Shown here piece by piece: positions 36,510 to 49,800 of a stretch of 64,000 nucleotides of DNA. Location: the NCBI RefSeq assembly GCF_910594005.1, contig NC_057827.1, forward strand, positions 3,906,001 through 3,970,000, written 5' to 3'. The position numbers were made by a program, and so were the translations under genes. This DNA is from Cervus elaphus (taxonomy: Eukaryota > Chordata > Mammalia > Artiodactyla > Cervidae). The notes beneath the pieces were generated by a model that saw nothing but the letters and a program-made list of their open reading frames with translations, was not told the DNA's origin and did no database searches. The stretch's first letter is position 1, and every line of letters begins with the position of its first letter.

Positions 36510-38102
36510 GCGGTTCCCGGAGCTCTTTCGTGTTGCTACAGTGACCTCAGGATCCCTCTAGCCTTGAAACAGTGTTCTTGGGGTTTCTCTGGAGTGCCAC
36601 CAAGGAAATCAAGGCTCCTTTCATGTGTGATGTGCAACACGGAATTGCTCTACACGCAGTGCAGGGGAATCGGGCCTCATCTCGCGGCGAGGGGGAAGTC
36701 TCATGGTTTTTCTCGAGTTGCGGCGGGAACCTGGGGTATATTCTCGAGTTAAGACGGGGATGGCCCTTCTACACACGTGTTTCTTCAGCGACGTCAGGAC
36801 TCCTGCCTAGTTGCGAGGGACAACTCGGGATTCTCCTCGAGGCTTGGCAGGGCAATTGGGACGCCTCTCCAGCTGAGGCGGGAGACCAAGGGTCCTTTTC
36901 CATGTGCCACAGGAATCCTGGGACTACTATCAAGTTTCACGAGGAGTCAGGAATCGTCTCCTTTGGAGGCAATGATCTCCGCGTACCTCTGGAGTTTTCA
37001 AAGGATGTGAGGCCTCCGGTCGCGATGAGGTGGGGAACTAGGTCTTTCTCTGTGGTCTCCACAGGGCATTCAGACATCCTTTCATCTTGGGAGATTCAAG
37101 ACGAGCCTGCATTCAAGTCACTGCAGGGATATCCGGCCTTATATCGAGTCAGGGCATCGCGGTGTCCATTCCACTTGAGGCCGCAAACTCAGGGTCCCTC
37201 TCACATACCTAGAGCTGAGAGAAGCCTCCTCTTGAAGTCCTTGTGGTAAGGTGGTATTCCTCTGGAGTCGAAGCCAGGGACTAACCTCTCATCTCGAGGT
37301 TTTTTTTGGTCCACGGAGCTCTTTCGTGTTGCTACAGTGACCTCAGGATGCCTCTAGCCTTGAAACAGAGTTCTTGGGGTTTCTCTGGAGTGCCATCAAG
37401 GAAATCAAGGCTCCTTTCATGTGTGATGTGCAACACGGAATTGCTCTGCACGCAGTGCAGGGGAATCGGGCCTCATCTCGCGGCGAGGGGGAAGTCTCAT
37501 GGTTTTTCTCCAGTTGCGGCGGGAACCTGAGATATATTCTCCAGTTACGACGGGGACGGCCCTTAAACACACACGTGTTTGTTCAGCGACGGCAATACTC
37601 CTGCCTAGTTGCGAGGGACAACTCGGGATTCTCCTCGAGGCTTGGCAGGGCAATTGGGACGCCTCTCCAGCTGAGGCGGGAGACCAAGGGTCCCTTTCCA
37701 CGTACAGAGGAATCCTGGGACTCCTATCAAGTTTCACGAGGAGTCAGGCATCGTCTCCTTTGGAGGCACTGACCTCCGCGTACCTCTGGAGTTTTCAAAG
37801 GATGTGAGGCTTCCGGTCGCGATGAGGTGGGGAACTAGGTCTTTCTCTGTGGTCTCCACAGGGGATTCACACATCCTTTCATCTTGGGAGATGCAAGACG
37901 AGCCTGCATTCAAGTCACTGCAGGGATATCCGGCCTTATTTCGAGTCAGGGCATCGCGGTGTCCATTCCACTTGAGCCCGCAAACTCAGGGTCCCTCTCA
38001 CATACCTAGAGTTGAGAAAAGCCCCCTCGTGAGGTGCTTGTGGTAAGGTGGTATTCCTCTGGAGTCGAAGCCAGGGACTAACCTCTCATCTCGAGTTGAT
38101 TT
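36510..38102 (+). repeat. Block VI: b-like M46 and c-type M47
   Basis: M46 (36510) resembles M34 (26960): CGGTTCCCGGAGC, CTCTACACGCAG, GTTTCTTCAGCG, GGTCCTTTTCC, GGCAATGATC, CTTGAAGTCC. M47 (37306, 797 bp) is c-type with a T-run head (GAGGTTTTTTTTGG) and a degenerate end (GAGAAAAGCCCCCTCGTG). The b-then-c order matches the hexamer. Confidence 0.75.
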
Positions 38103-41100
38103 TTGGTCCATGGAGCTCTTTCGTGTTGCTACAGTGACCTCAGGATTCCTCTAGCCTTGAAACAGTGTTCTTGGGGTTTCTCTGGAGTGCCACCAAGGAA
38201 ATCAAGGCTCCTTTCATGTGTGATGTGCAACACGGAATTGCTCTGCACGCAGTGCAGGGGAATCGGGCCTCATCTCGCGGCGAGGGGGAAGTGTCATGGT
38301 TTTTCTCGAGTTGCGGCGGGAACCTGGGGTATATTCTCGAGTTACGACGGGGATGGCCCTTCTACACACGTGTTTGTCAGCGACGTCAGGACTCCTGCCT
38401 AGTTGCGAGGGACAACTCGGGATTCTCCTCGAGGCTTGGCAGGGCAATTGGGACGCCTCTCCAGCTGAGGCGGGAGACCAAGGGTCCTTTTCCATGTGCC
38501 ACAGGAACACTGGGACTCCTATCAAGTTTCACGAGGAGTCAGGCATCGTCTCCTTTGGAGGCACTGATCTCCGCGTACCTCTGGAGTTTTCAAAGGATGT
38601 GAGGCCTCCGGTCGCGAATAGGTGGGGAACTAGGTCATTCTCTGTGGTCTCCACAGGGCATTCAGACATCCTTTCATCTTGGGAGATGCAAGAAGAGCCT
38701 GCATTCAAGTCACTGCAGGGATATCCGGCCTTATATCGAGTCAGGGCATCGCGGTGTCCATTCCACTTGAGGCCGCAAACTCAGGGTCCCTCTCACATAC
38801 CTAGAGCTGAGAGAAGCCTCCTCTTGAAGTCCTTGTGGTAAAGTGGTATTCCTCTGGAGTCGAAGCCAGGGACTAACCTCTCATCTCGAGTTGATTTTTG
38901 GTCCACGGAGCTCTTTCGTGTTGCTACAGTGACCTCAGGATGCCTCTAGCCTTGAAACAGAGTTCTTGGGGTTTCTCTGGAGTGCCACCAAGGAAATCAA
39001 GGCTCCTTTCATGTGTGATGTGCAACACGGAATTGCTCTGCACGCAGTGCAGGGGAATCGGGCCTCATCTCGCGGCGAGGGGGATGTTTCATGGTTTTTC
39101 TCCAGTTGCGGCGGGAACCTGAGATATATTCTCCAGTTACGACGGTGACAGCCCTTAAACACACACGTGTTTGTTCAGCGACGGCAATACTCCTGCCTAG
39201 TTGCGAGGGACAACTCGGGATTCTCCTCGAGGTTTGGCAGGGCAATTGGGACGCCTCTCCAGCTGAGGCGGGAGACCAAGTGTCCCTTTCCACGTACAGA
39301 GGAATCCTGGGACTCCTATCAAGTTTCACGAGGAGTCAGGCATCGTCTCCTTTGGAGCCACTGACCTCCGTGTACCTCTGGAGTTTTCAAAGGATGTGAG
39401 GCCTCCGGTCGCGATGAGGTGGGGAACTAGGTCTTTCTCTGTGGTCTCCACAGGGGATTCACACATCCTTTCATCTTGGGAGATGCAAGACGAGCCTGCA
39501 TTCAAGTCACTGCAGGGATATCCGGCCTTATTTCGAGTCAGGGCATCGCGGTGTCCATTCCACTTGAGGCCGCAAACTCAGGGTCCCTCTCACATACCTA
39601 GAGTTGAGAGAAGCCTCCTCTTGAGGTGCTTGTGGTAAGGTGGTATTCCTCTGGAGTCGAAGCCAGGGACTAACCTCTCATCTCGAGTTGATTTTTGGTC
39701 CATGGAGCTGTTTCGTGTTGCTACAGTGACCTCAGGATCCCTCTAGCCTTGAAACAGTGTTCTTGGGGTTTCTCTGGAGTGCCACCAAGGAAATCAAGGC
39801 TCCTTTCATGTGTGATGTGCAACACGGAATTGCTCTGCACGCAGTGCAGGGGAATCGGGCCTCATCTCGCGGCGAGGGGGAAGTCTCATGGTTTTTCTCG
39901 AGTTGCGGCGGGAACCTGGGGTATATTCTCGAGTTACGACGGGGATGGCCCTTCCACACACGTGTTTATTCAGCGACGTCAGGACTCCTGCCTAGTTGCG
40001 AGGGACAACTCGGGATTCTCCACGAGGCTTGGCAGGGCAATTGGGACGCCTCTCCAGCTGAGGCGGGAGACCAAGGGTCCCTTTCCATGTGCCACAGGAA
40101 TCCTGGGACTCCTATCAAGTTTCACGAGGAGTCAGGCATCGTCTCCTTTGGAGGCACTGATCTCCGCGTACCTCTGGAGTTTTCAAAGGATGTGAGGCCT
40201 ACGGTCGCAATGAAGTGGGGAACTAGGTCTTTCTCTGTGGTCTCCACAGGGGATTCAGACATCCTTTCATCTTGGGAGATGCAAGACGAGCCTGTATTCA
40301 AGTCACTGCAGGGATATCCCGCCTTATTTCACGTCAGGGCATCATGGTGTCCATTCCACTTGAGGCCGCAAAATCAGTGTCCCTCTCACATAGCTAGAGC
40401 TGAGAGAAGCCTCCTCTTGAGGTGCTTGTGGTAAGGTGCTATTCTTCTGGAGTCGAAGCCAGGGACTAACCTCTCATCTCGAGTTGATTTGTGGTTCCCG
40501 GAGCTCTTTCGTGTTGCTACAGTGACCTCAGCATCCCTCTAGCCTTGAAACAGTGTTCTTGGGGTTTCTCTGGAGTGCCACCAAGGAAATCAAGGCTCCT
40601 TTCATGTGTGATGTGCAACACGGAATTGCTCTGCACGCAGTGCAGGGGAATCGGGCCTCATCTCGCGGCGAGGGGGAAGTCTCATGGTTTTTCTCGAGTT
40701 GCGGCGGGAACCTGGGGTATATTCTCGAGTTACGACGGGGATGGCCCTTCTACACACGTGTTTGTTCAGCAACGTCAGGACTCCTGCCTAGTTGCGAGGG
40801 ACAACTCGGGATTCTCCTCGAGGCTTGGCAGGGCAATTGGGACGCCTCTCCAGCTGAGGCGGGAGACCAAGGGTCCCTTTCCATGTGCCACAGGAATCCT
40901 GGGACTCCTATCAAGTTTCACGAGGAGTCAGGCATCGTCTCCTTTGGAGGCACTGATCTCCGCGTACCTCTGGAGTTTTCAAAGGATGTGAGGCCTCCGG
41001 TCGCCATGAGGTGGGGAACTAGGTCTTTCTCTGTGGTCTCCACAGGGGATTCAGACATCCTTTCGTCTTGGGAGATGCAAGACAAACCTGCATTCACGTC

Positions 41101-42081
41101 GCTGCAGGGATATCCGGCCTTATTTTGCGTCAGGGCATCGCGGTATCCATTCCACTTGAGGCCGCAAACTCAGGGTCCCTCTCACATAACTAGAGCTGAG
41201 AGAAGCCTCCTCTTGAGGGGCTTGTGGTAAGGTGGTATTCCTCTGGAGTCGAAGCCAGGGACTAACCTCTCATCTCGAGTTGATTTTTGGTCCACGGAGC
41301 TCTTTCGTGTTGCTACAGTGACCTCAGGATCCTCTAGCCTTGAAACAGTGTTCTTGGGGTTTCTCTGGAGTGCCACCAAGGAAATCAAGGCTCCTTTCAT
41401 GTGTGATGTGCAACACGGAATTGCTCTGCACGCAGTGCAGGGGAATCGGGCCTCATCTCGCGGCGAGGGGGAAGTCTCATGGTTTTTCTCGAGTTGCGGC
41501 GGGAACCTGGGGTATATTCTCGAGTTACGACGGGGATGGCCCTTCTACACACGTGTTTGTTCAGCGACGTCAGGACTCCTGCCTAGTTGCGAGAGACAAC
41601 TCGGGATTCTCCTCGACGCTTGGCAGGGCAATTGGGACGCCTCTCCAGCTGAGGCGGGAGACCAAGTGTCCCTTTCCATGTGCCACAGGAATCCTGGGAC
41701 TCCTATCAAGTTTCACGAGGAGTCAGGCATCGTCTCCTTTGGAGGCACTGATCTCCGCGTACCTCTGGAGTTTTCAAAGGATGTGAGGCCTCCGGTCGCC
41801 ATGAGGTGGGGAACTAGGTCTTTCTCTGTGGTCTCCACAGGGGATTCAGACATCCTTTCATCTTGGGAGATTCAAGACGAGCCTGCATTCAAGTCACTGC
41901 AGGGATATCCGGCCTTATTTCGAGTCAGGGCATCGCGGTGTCCATTCCTCTTGAGGCCGCAAACTCAGGGTCCCTCTCACATACCTAGAGCTGAGAGAAG
42001 CCTCCTCTTGAGATGCTTGTGGTAAGGTGGTATTCCTCTGGAGTCGAAGCCAGGGACTATCCTCTCATCTCGAGTTGATTT
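38103..42081 (+). repeat. Block VII: (d|b)-c-d-e-f, partial hexamer upstream of the two full copies
   Basis: M48 (38103, 795 bp), M49 (38898, c), M50 (39695, d), M51 (40491, e), M52 (41287, f, 795 bp). M50, M51 and M52 match M56, M57 and M58 closely 4,776 bp downstream. M48 starts like a d-type monomer (GGTCCATGGAGC, GGATTCCTC) and ends as b (GGTCCTTTTCC, AACACTGGG, GCGAATAGG), with a switch between about 38240 and 38490. The local order b-c-(d|b)-c-d is what an out-of-register exchange that duplicates two monomers would leave. M51 lost its BamHI site (CTCAGCATCC). Confidence 0.8.
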
Positions 42082-45000
42082 TTGGGCCACGGTGCTCTTT
42101 CGTGTGGCTACAGTGACCTCAGGATCCCTCGAGCCTTGAAACAGTGTTCTTGGGGTTTCTCTGGAGTGCCACCAAGGAAATCAAGGCTCCTTTCATGTGT
42201 GATGTGCAACACGGAATTGCTCTGCATGCAGTGCAGGTTAATCGGACCTGAACTCGCGGCGAGGGGGAAGTCTCATGGTTTTTCTCGAGTTGCGGCGGGA
42301 ACCTGGGGTATATTCTCGAGTTACGATGGGGATGGCCCTTCCACACACGTGTTTCTTCAGCGATGTCAGGACTCCTGCCTAGTTGCGAGGGACAACTCGG
42401 GATTCTCCTCGAGGCTTGGCAGGGCAATTGGGACGCCTCTCCAGCTGAGGCGGGAGACCAAGGGTCCCTTTCCACGTTCCACAGGAATCCTGGGACTCCT
42501 ATCAAGTTTCACGAGGAGTCAGGCATCGTCTCCTTTGGAGGCACTGATCTCCGCGTACCTCTGGAGTTTTCAAAGGATGTGAGGCCTCCGGTCGCCATGA
42601 GGTGGGGACATAGGTCTTTCTCTGTGGTCTACACAGGGGATTCAGACATCCTTCCGTCTTGGGAGATGCAAGACGAGCCTGCATTCAAGTCACTGCAGGG
42701 ATATCCGGCCTTATATCGAGTCAGGGCATCGCGGTGTCCATTCCACTAGAGGCCACAAACTCAGGGTCCCTCTCACATACCTAGAGCTGAGAGAAGCCTC
42801 CTTTTGAGGTGCTTGTGATAAGGTGGTATTACTCTGGAGTCGAAGCCAGGGACTAACCTCTCATCTCGAGTTGATTTGTGGTCCACGGAGCTCTTTCCTG
42901 TTGTTACAGTGACCTCAGGATCCCTCTAGCCTTGAAACAGTGTTCTTGGGGTTTCTCTGGAGTGCCATCAAGGAAATCAAGGCTCCTTTCATGTGTGATG
43001 TGCAACACGGAATTGCTCTACACGCAGTGCAGGGGAATCGGGCCTCATCTCGCGGCGAGGGGGAAGTCTCATGGTTTTTCTCGAGTTGCGGCGGGAACCT
43101 GGGGTATATTCTCGAGTTACGACGGGGATGGCCCTTCTACACACGTGTTTGTTCAGCGACGTCAGGACTCCTGCCTAGTTGCGAGGGACAACTCGGGATT
43201 CTCCTCGAGGCTTGGCAGGGCAATTGGGACGCCTCTCCAGCTGAGGCGGGAGACCAAGGGTCCTTTTCCATGTGCCACAGGAACACTGGGACTCCTATCA
43301 AGTTTCACGAGGAGTCAGGCATCGTCTCCTTTGGAGGCACTGATCTCCGCGTACCTCTGGAGTTTTCAAAGGATGTGAGGCCTCCGGTCGCGAATAGGTG
43401 GGGAACTAGGTCATTCTCTGTGGTCTCCACAGGGCATTCAGACATCCTTTCATCTTGGGAGATGTAAGAAGAGCCTGCATTCAAGTCACTGCAGGGATAT
43501 CCGGCCTTATATCTAGTCAGGGCATCGCGGTGTCCATTCCACTTGAGGCCGCAAACTCAGGGTCCCTCTCACATACCTAGAGCTGAGAGAAGCCTCCTCT
43601 TGAAGTCCTTGTGGTAAGGTGGTATTCCTCTGGAGTCGAAGCCAGGGACTAACCTCTCATCTCGAGTTGATTTTTGGTCCACGGAGCTCTTTCGTGTTGC
43701 TACAGTGACCTCAGGATGCCTCTAGCCTTGAAACAGAGTTCTTGGGGTTTCTCTGGAGTGCCATCAAGGAAATCCAGGCTCCTTTCATGTGTGATGTGCA
43801 ACACGGAATTGCTCTGCACGCAGTGCAGGGGAATCGGGCCTCATCTCGCGGCGAGGGGGATGTGTCATGGTTTTTCTCGAGTTGCGGCGGGAACCTGAGA
43901 TATATTCTCCAGTTACGACGGTGACAGCCCTTAAACACACACGTGTTTGTTCAGCGACGGCAATACTCCTGCCTAGTTGCGAGGGACAACTCGGGATTCT
44001 CCTCGAGGTTTGGCAGGGCAATTGGGACGCCTCTCCAGCTGAGGCGGGAGACCAAGTGTCCCTTTCCACGTACAGAGGAATCCTGGGACTCCTATCAAGT
44101 TTCACGAGGAGTCAGGCATCGTCTCCTTTGGAGGCACTGACCTCCGTGTACCTCTGGAGTTTTCAAAGGATGTGAGGCCTCCGGTCGCAATGAGGTGGGG
44201 AACTAGGTCTTTCTCTGTGGTCTCCACAGGGGATTCACACATCCTTTCATCTTGGGAGATGCAAGACGAGCCTGCATTCAAGTCACTGCAGGGATATCCG
44301 GCCTTATTTCGAGTCAGGGCATCGCGGTGTCCATTCCACTTGAGGCCGCAAACTCAGGGTCCCTCTCACATACCTAGAGTTGAGAGAAGCCTCCTCTTGA
44401 GGTGCTTGTGGTAAGGTGGTATTCCTCTGGAGTCGAAGCCAGGGACTAACCTCTCATCTCGAGTTGATTTTTGGTCCATGGAGCTCTTTCGTGTTGCTAC
44501 AGTGACCTCAGGATCCCTCTAGCCTTGAAACAGTGTTCTTGGGGTTTCTCTGGAGTGCCACCAAGGAAATCAAGGCTCCTTTCATGTGTGATGTGCAACA
44601 CGGAATTGCTCTGCACGCAGTGCAGGGGAATCGGGCCTCATCTCGCGGCGAGGGGGAAGTCTCATGGTTTTTCTCGAGTTGCGGCGGGAACCTGGGGTAT
44701 ATTCTCGAGTTACGACGGGGATGGCCCTTCCACACACGTGTTTATTCAGCGACGTCAGGACTCCTGCCTAGTTGCGAGGGACAACTCGGGATTCTCCACG
44801 AGGCTTGGCAGGGCAATTGGGACGCCTCTCCAGCTGAGGCGGGAGACCAAGGGTCCCTTTCCATGTGCCACAGGAATCCTGGGACTCCTATCAAGTTTCA
44901 CGAGGAGTCAGGCATCGTCTCCTTTGGAGGCACTGATCTCCGCGTACCTCTGGAGTTTTCAAAGGATGTGAGGCCTACGGTCGCAATGAAGTGGGGAACT

Positions 45001-46857
45001 AGGTCTTTCTCTGTGGTCTCCACAGGGGATTCAGACATCCTTTCATCTTGGGAGATGCAAGACGAGCCTGCATTCAAGTCACTGCAGGGATATCCCGCCT
45101 TATTTCACGTCAGGGCATCATGGTGTCCATTCCACTTGAGGCCGCAAAATCAGTGTCCCTCTCACATAGCTAGAGCTGAGAGAAGCCTCCTCTTGAGGTG
45201 CTTGTGGTAAGGTGCTATTCTTCTGGAGTCGAAGCCAGGGACTAACCTCTCATCTCGAGTTGATTTGTGGTTCCCGGAGCTCTTTCGTGTTGCTACAGTG
45301 ACCTCAGGATCCCTCTAGCCTTGAAACAGTGTTCTTGGGGTTTCTCTGGAGTGCCACCAAGGAAATCAAGGCTCCTTTCATGTGTGATGTGCAACACGGA
45401 ATTGCTCTGCACGCAGTGCAGGGGAATCGGGCCTCATCTCGCGGCGAGGGGGAAGTCTCATGGTTTTTCTCGAGTTGCGGCGGGAACCTGGGGTATATTC
45501 TCGAGTTACGACGGGGATGGCCCTTCTACACACGTGTTTGTTCAGCAACGTTAGGACTCCTGCCTAGTTGCGAGGGACAACTCGGGATTCTCCTCGAGGC
45601 TTGGCAGGGCAATTGGGACGCCTCTCCAGCTGAGGCGGGAGACCAAGGGTCCCTTTCCATGTGCCACAGGAATCCTGGGACTCCTATCAAGTTTCACGAG
45701 GAGTCAGGCATCGTCTCCTTTGGAGGCACTGATCTCCGCGTACCTCTGGAGTTTTCAAAGGATGTGAGGCCTCCGGTCGCCATGAGGTGGGGAACTAGGT
45801 CTTTCTCTGTGGTCTCCACAGGGGATTCAGACATCCTTTCGTCTTGGGAGATACAAGACAAACCTGCATTCAAGTCGCTGCAGGGATATCCGGCCTTATT
45901 TTGCGTCAGGGCATCGCGGTATCCATTCCACTTGAGGCCTCAAACTCAGGGTCCCTCTCACATAACTAGAGCTGAGAGAAGCCTCCTCTTGAGGGGCTTG
46001 TGGTAAGGTGGTATTCCTCTGGAGTCGAAGCCAGGGACTAACCTCTCATCTCGAGTTGATTTTTGGTCCACGGAGCTCTTTCGTGTTGCTACAGTGACCT
46101 CAGGATCCTCTAGCCTTGAAACAGTGTTCTTGGGGTTTCTCTGGAGTGCCACCAAGGAAATCAAGGCTCCTTTCATGTGTGATGTGCAACACGGAATTGC
46201 TCTGCACGCAGTGCAGGGGAATCGGGCCTCATCTCGCGGCGAGGGGGAAGTCTCATGGTTTTTCTCGAGTTGCGGCGGGAACCTGGGGTATATTCTCGAG
46301 TTACGACGGGGATGGCCCTTCTACACACGTGTTTGTTCAGCGACGTCAGGACTCCTGCCTAGTTGCGAGAGACAACTCGGGATTCTCCTCGACGCTTGGC
46401 AGGGCAATTGGGACGCCTCTCCAGCTGAGGCGGGAGACCAAGGGTCCCTTTCCATGTGCCACAGGAATCCTGGGACTCCTATCAAGTTTCACGAGGAGTC
46501 AGGCATCGTCTCCTTTGGAGGCACTGATCTCCGCGTACCTCTGGAGTTTTCAAAGGATGTGAGGCCTCCGGTCGCCATGAGGTGGGGAACTAGGTCTTTC
46601 TCTGTGGTCTCCACAGGGGATTCAGACATCCTTTCATCTTGGGAGATTCAAGACGAGCCTGCATTCAAGTCACTGCAGGGATATCCGGCCTTATTTCGAG
46701 TCAGGGCATCGCGGTGTCCATTCCTCTTGAGGCCGCAAACTCAGGGTCCCTCTCACATACCTAGAGCTGAGAGAAGCCTCCTCTTGAGATGCTTGTGGTA
46801 AGGTGGTATTCCTCTGGAGTCGAAGCCAGGGACTAACCTCTCATCTCGAGTTGATTT
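42082..46857 (+). repeat. Six-monomer higher-order repeat, full copy 1 (a-b-c-d-e-f)
   Basis: M53 a (42082), M54 b (42878), M55 c (43674), M56 d (44471), M57 e (45267), M58 f (46063); lengths 796, 796, 797, 796, 796, 795, sum 4,776. Type marks are those given for blocks IV and VII; f has AGGATCCTCTAG (one C lost), GCGAGAGACAAC, CTCGACGCTTGG, GAGATTCAAG and ATTCCTCTTGAGG. The next 4,776 bp repeat the whole string. Private changes are mostly in the M53 head (GGGCCACGGTGC, GTGTGGCTAC) and one at 43464 (GATGTAAG). Confidence 0.93.
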
Positions 46858-49800
46858 GTGGTTCACGGAGCTCTTTCGTGTTGCTACAGTGACCTCAGGA
46901 TCCCTCGAGCCTTGAAACAGTGTTCTTGGGGTTTCTCTGGAGTGCCACCAAGGAAATCAAGGCTCCTTTCATGTGTGATGTGCAACACGGAATTGCTCTG
47001 CATGCAGTGCAGGTTAATCGGACCTGAACTCGCGGCGAGGGGGAAGTCTCATGGTTTTTCTCGAGTTGCGGCGGGAACCTGGGGTATATTCTCGAGTTAC
47101 GATGGGGATGGCCCTTCCACACACGTGTTTCTTCAGCGATGTCAGGACTCCTGCCTAGTTGCGAGGGACAACTCGGGATTCTCCTCGAGGCTTGGCAGGG
47201 CAATTGGGACGCCTCTCCAGCTGAGGCGGGAGACCAAGGGTCCCTTTCCACGTTCCACAGGAATCCTGGGACTCCTATCAAGTTTCACGAGGAGTCAGGC
47301 ATCGTCTCCTTTGGAGGCACTGATCTCCGCGTATCTCTGGAGTTTTCAAAGGATGTGAGGCCTCCGGTCGCCATGAGGTGGGGACATAGGTCTTTCTCTG
47401 TGGTCTACACAGGGGATTCAGACATCCTTCCGTCTTGGGAGATGCAAGACGAGCCTGCATTCAAGTCACTGCAGGGATATCCGGCCTTATATCGAGTCAG
47501 GGCATCGCGGTGTCCATTCCACTAGAGGCCACAAACTCAGGGTCCCTCTCACATACCTAGAGCTGAGAGAAGCCTCCTTTTGAGGTGCTTGTGATAAGGT
47601 GGTATTACTCTGGAGTCGAAGCCAGGGACTAACCTCTCATCTCGAGTTGATTTGTGGTCCACGGAGCTCTTTCCTGTTGTTACAGTGACCTCAGGATCCC
47701 TCTAGCCTTGAAACAGTGTTCTTGGGGTTTCTCTGGAGTGCCATCAAGGAAATCAAGGCTCCTTTCATGTGTGATGTGCAACACGGAATTGCTCTACACG
47801 CAGTGCAGGGGAATCGGGCCTCATCTCGCGGCGAGGGGGAAGTCTCATGGTTTTTCTCGAGTTGCGGCGGGAACCTGGGGTATATTCTCGAGTTACGACG
47901 GGGATGGCCCTTCTACACACGTGTTTGTTCAGCGACGTCAGGACTCCTGCCTAGTTGCGAGGGACAACTCGGGATTCTCCTCGAGGCTTGGCAGGGCAAT
48001 TGGGACGCCTCTCCAGCTGAGGCGGGAGACCAAGGGTCCTTTTCCATGTGCCACAGGAACACTGGGACTCCTATCAAGTTTCACGAGGAGTCAGGCATCG
48101 TCTCCTTTGGAGGCACTGATCTCCGCGTACCTCTGGAGTTTTCAAAGGATGTGAGGCCTCCGGTCGCGAATAGGTGGGGAACTAGGTCATTCTCTGTGGT
48201 CTCCACAGGGCATTCAGACATCCTTTCATCTTGGGAGATGCAAGAAGAGCCTGCATTCAAGTCACTGCAGGGATATCCGGCCTTATATCTAGTCAGGGCA
48301 TCGCGGTGTCCATTCCACTTGAGGCCGCAAACTCAGGGTCCCTCTCACATACCTAGAGCTGAGAGAAGCCTCCTCTTGAAGTCCTTGTGGTAAGGTGGTA
48401 TTCCTCTGGAGTCGAAGCCAGGGACTAACCTCTCATCTCGAGTTGATTTTTGGTCCACGGAGCTCTTTCGTGTTGCTACAGTGACCTCAGGATGCCTCTA
48501 GCCTTGAAACAGAGTTCTTGGGGTTTCTCTGGAGTGCCATCAAGGAAATCCAGGCTCCTTTCATGTGTGATGTGCAACACGGAATTGCTCTGCACGCAGT
48601 GCAGGGGAATCGGGCCTCATCTCGCGGCGAGGGGGATGTGTCATGGTTTTTCTCGAGTTGCGGCGGGAACCTGAGATATATTCTCCAGTTACGACGGTGA
48701 CAGCCCTTAAACACACACGTGTTTGTTCAGCGACGGCAATACTCCTGCCTAGTTGCGAGGGACAACTCGGGATTCTCCTCGAGGTTTGGCAGGGCAATTG
48801 GGACGCCTCTCCAGCTGAGGCGGGAGACCAAGTGTCCCTTTCCACGTACAGAGGAATCCTGGGACTCCTATCAAGTTTCACGAGGAGTCAGGCATCGTCT
48901 CCTTTGGAGGCACTGACCTCCGTGTACCTCTGGAGTTTTCAAAGGATGTGAGGCCTCCGGTCGCAATGAGGTGGGGAACTAGGTCTTTCTCTGTGGTCTC
49001 CACAGGGGATTCACACATCCTTTCATCTTGGGAGATGCAAGACGAGCCTGCATTCAAGTCACTGCAGGGATATCCGGCCTTATTTCGAGTCAGGGCATCG
49101 CGGTGTCCATTCCACTTGAGGCCGCAAACTCAGGGTCCCTCTCACATACCTAGAGTTGAGAGAAGCCTCCTCTTGAGGTGCTTGTGGTAAGATGGTATTC
49201 CTCTGGAGTCGAAGCCAGGGACTAACCTCTCATCTCGAGTTGATTTTTGGTCCATGGAGCTCTTTCGTGTTGCTACAGTGACCTCAGGATCCCTCTAGCC
49301 TTGAAACAGTGTTCTTGGGGTTTCTCTGGAGTGCCACCAAGGAAATCAAGGCTCCTTTCATGTGTGATGTGCAACACGGAATTGCTCTGCACGCAGTGCA
49401 GGGGAATCGGGCCTCATCTCGCGGCGAGGGGGAAGTCTCATGGTTTTTCTCGAGTTGCGGCGGGAACCTGGGGTATATTCTCGAGTTACGACGGGGATGG
49501 CCCTTCCACACACGTGTTTATTCAGCGACGTCAGGACTCCTGCCTAGTTGCGAGGGACAACTCGGGATTCTCCACGAGGCTTGGCAGGGCAATTGGGACG
49601 CCTCTCCAGCTGAGGCGGGAGACCAAGGGTCCCTTTCCATGTGCCACAGGAATCCTGGGACTCCTATCAAGTTTCACGAGGAGTCAGGCATCGTCTCCTT
49701 TGGAGGCACTGATCTCCGCGTACCTCTGGAGTTTTCAAAGGATGTGAGGCCTACGGTCGCAATGAAGTGGGGAACTAGGTCTTTCTCTGTGGTCTCCACA

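Noticed and set aside
37297..37312. T-run in the head of M47 as a poly-A/T insertion scar
   Set aside because: GAGGTTTTTTTTGG differs from GAGTTGATTTTTGG by a few substitutions with no length change, so it is not an inserted tail.
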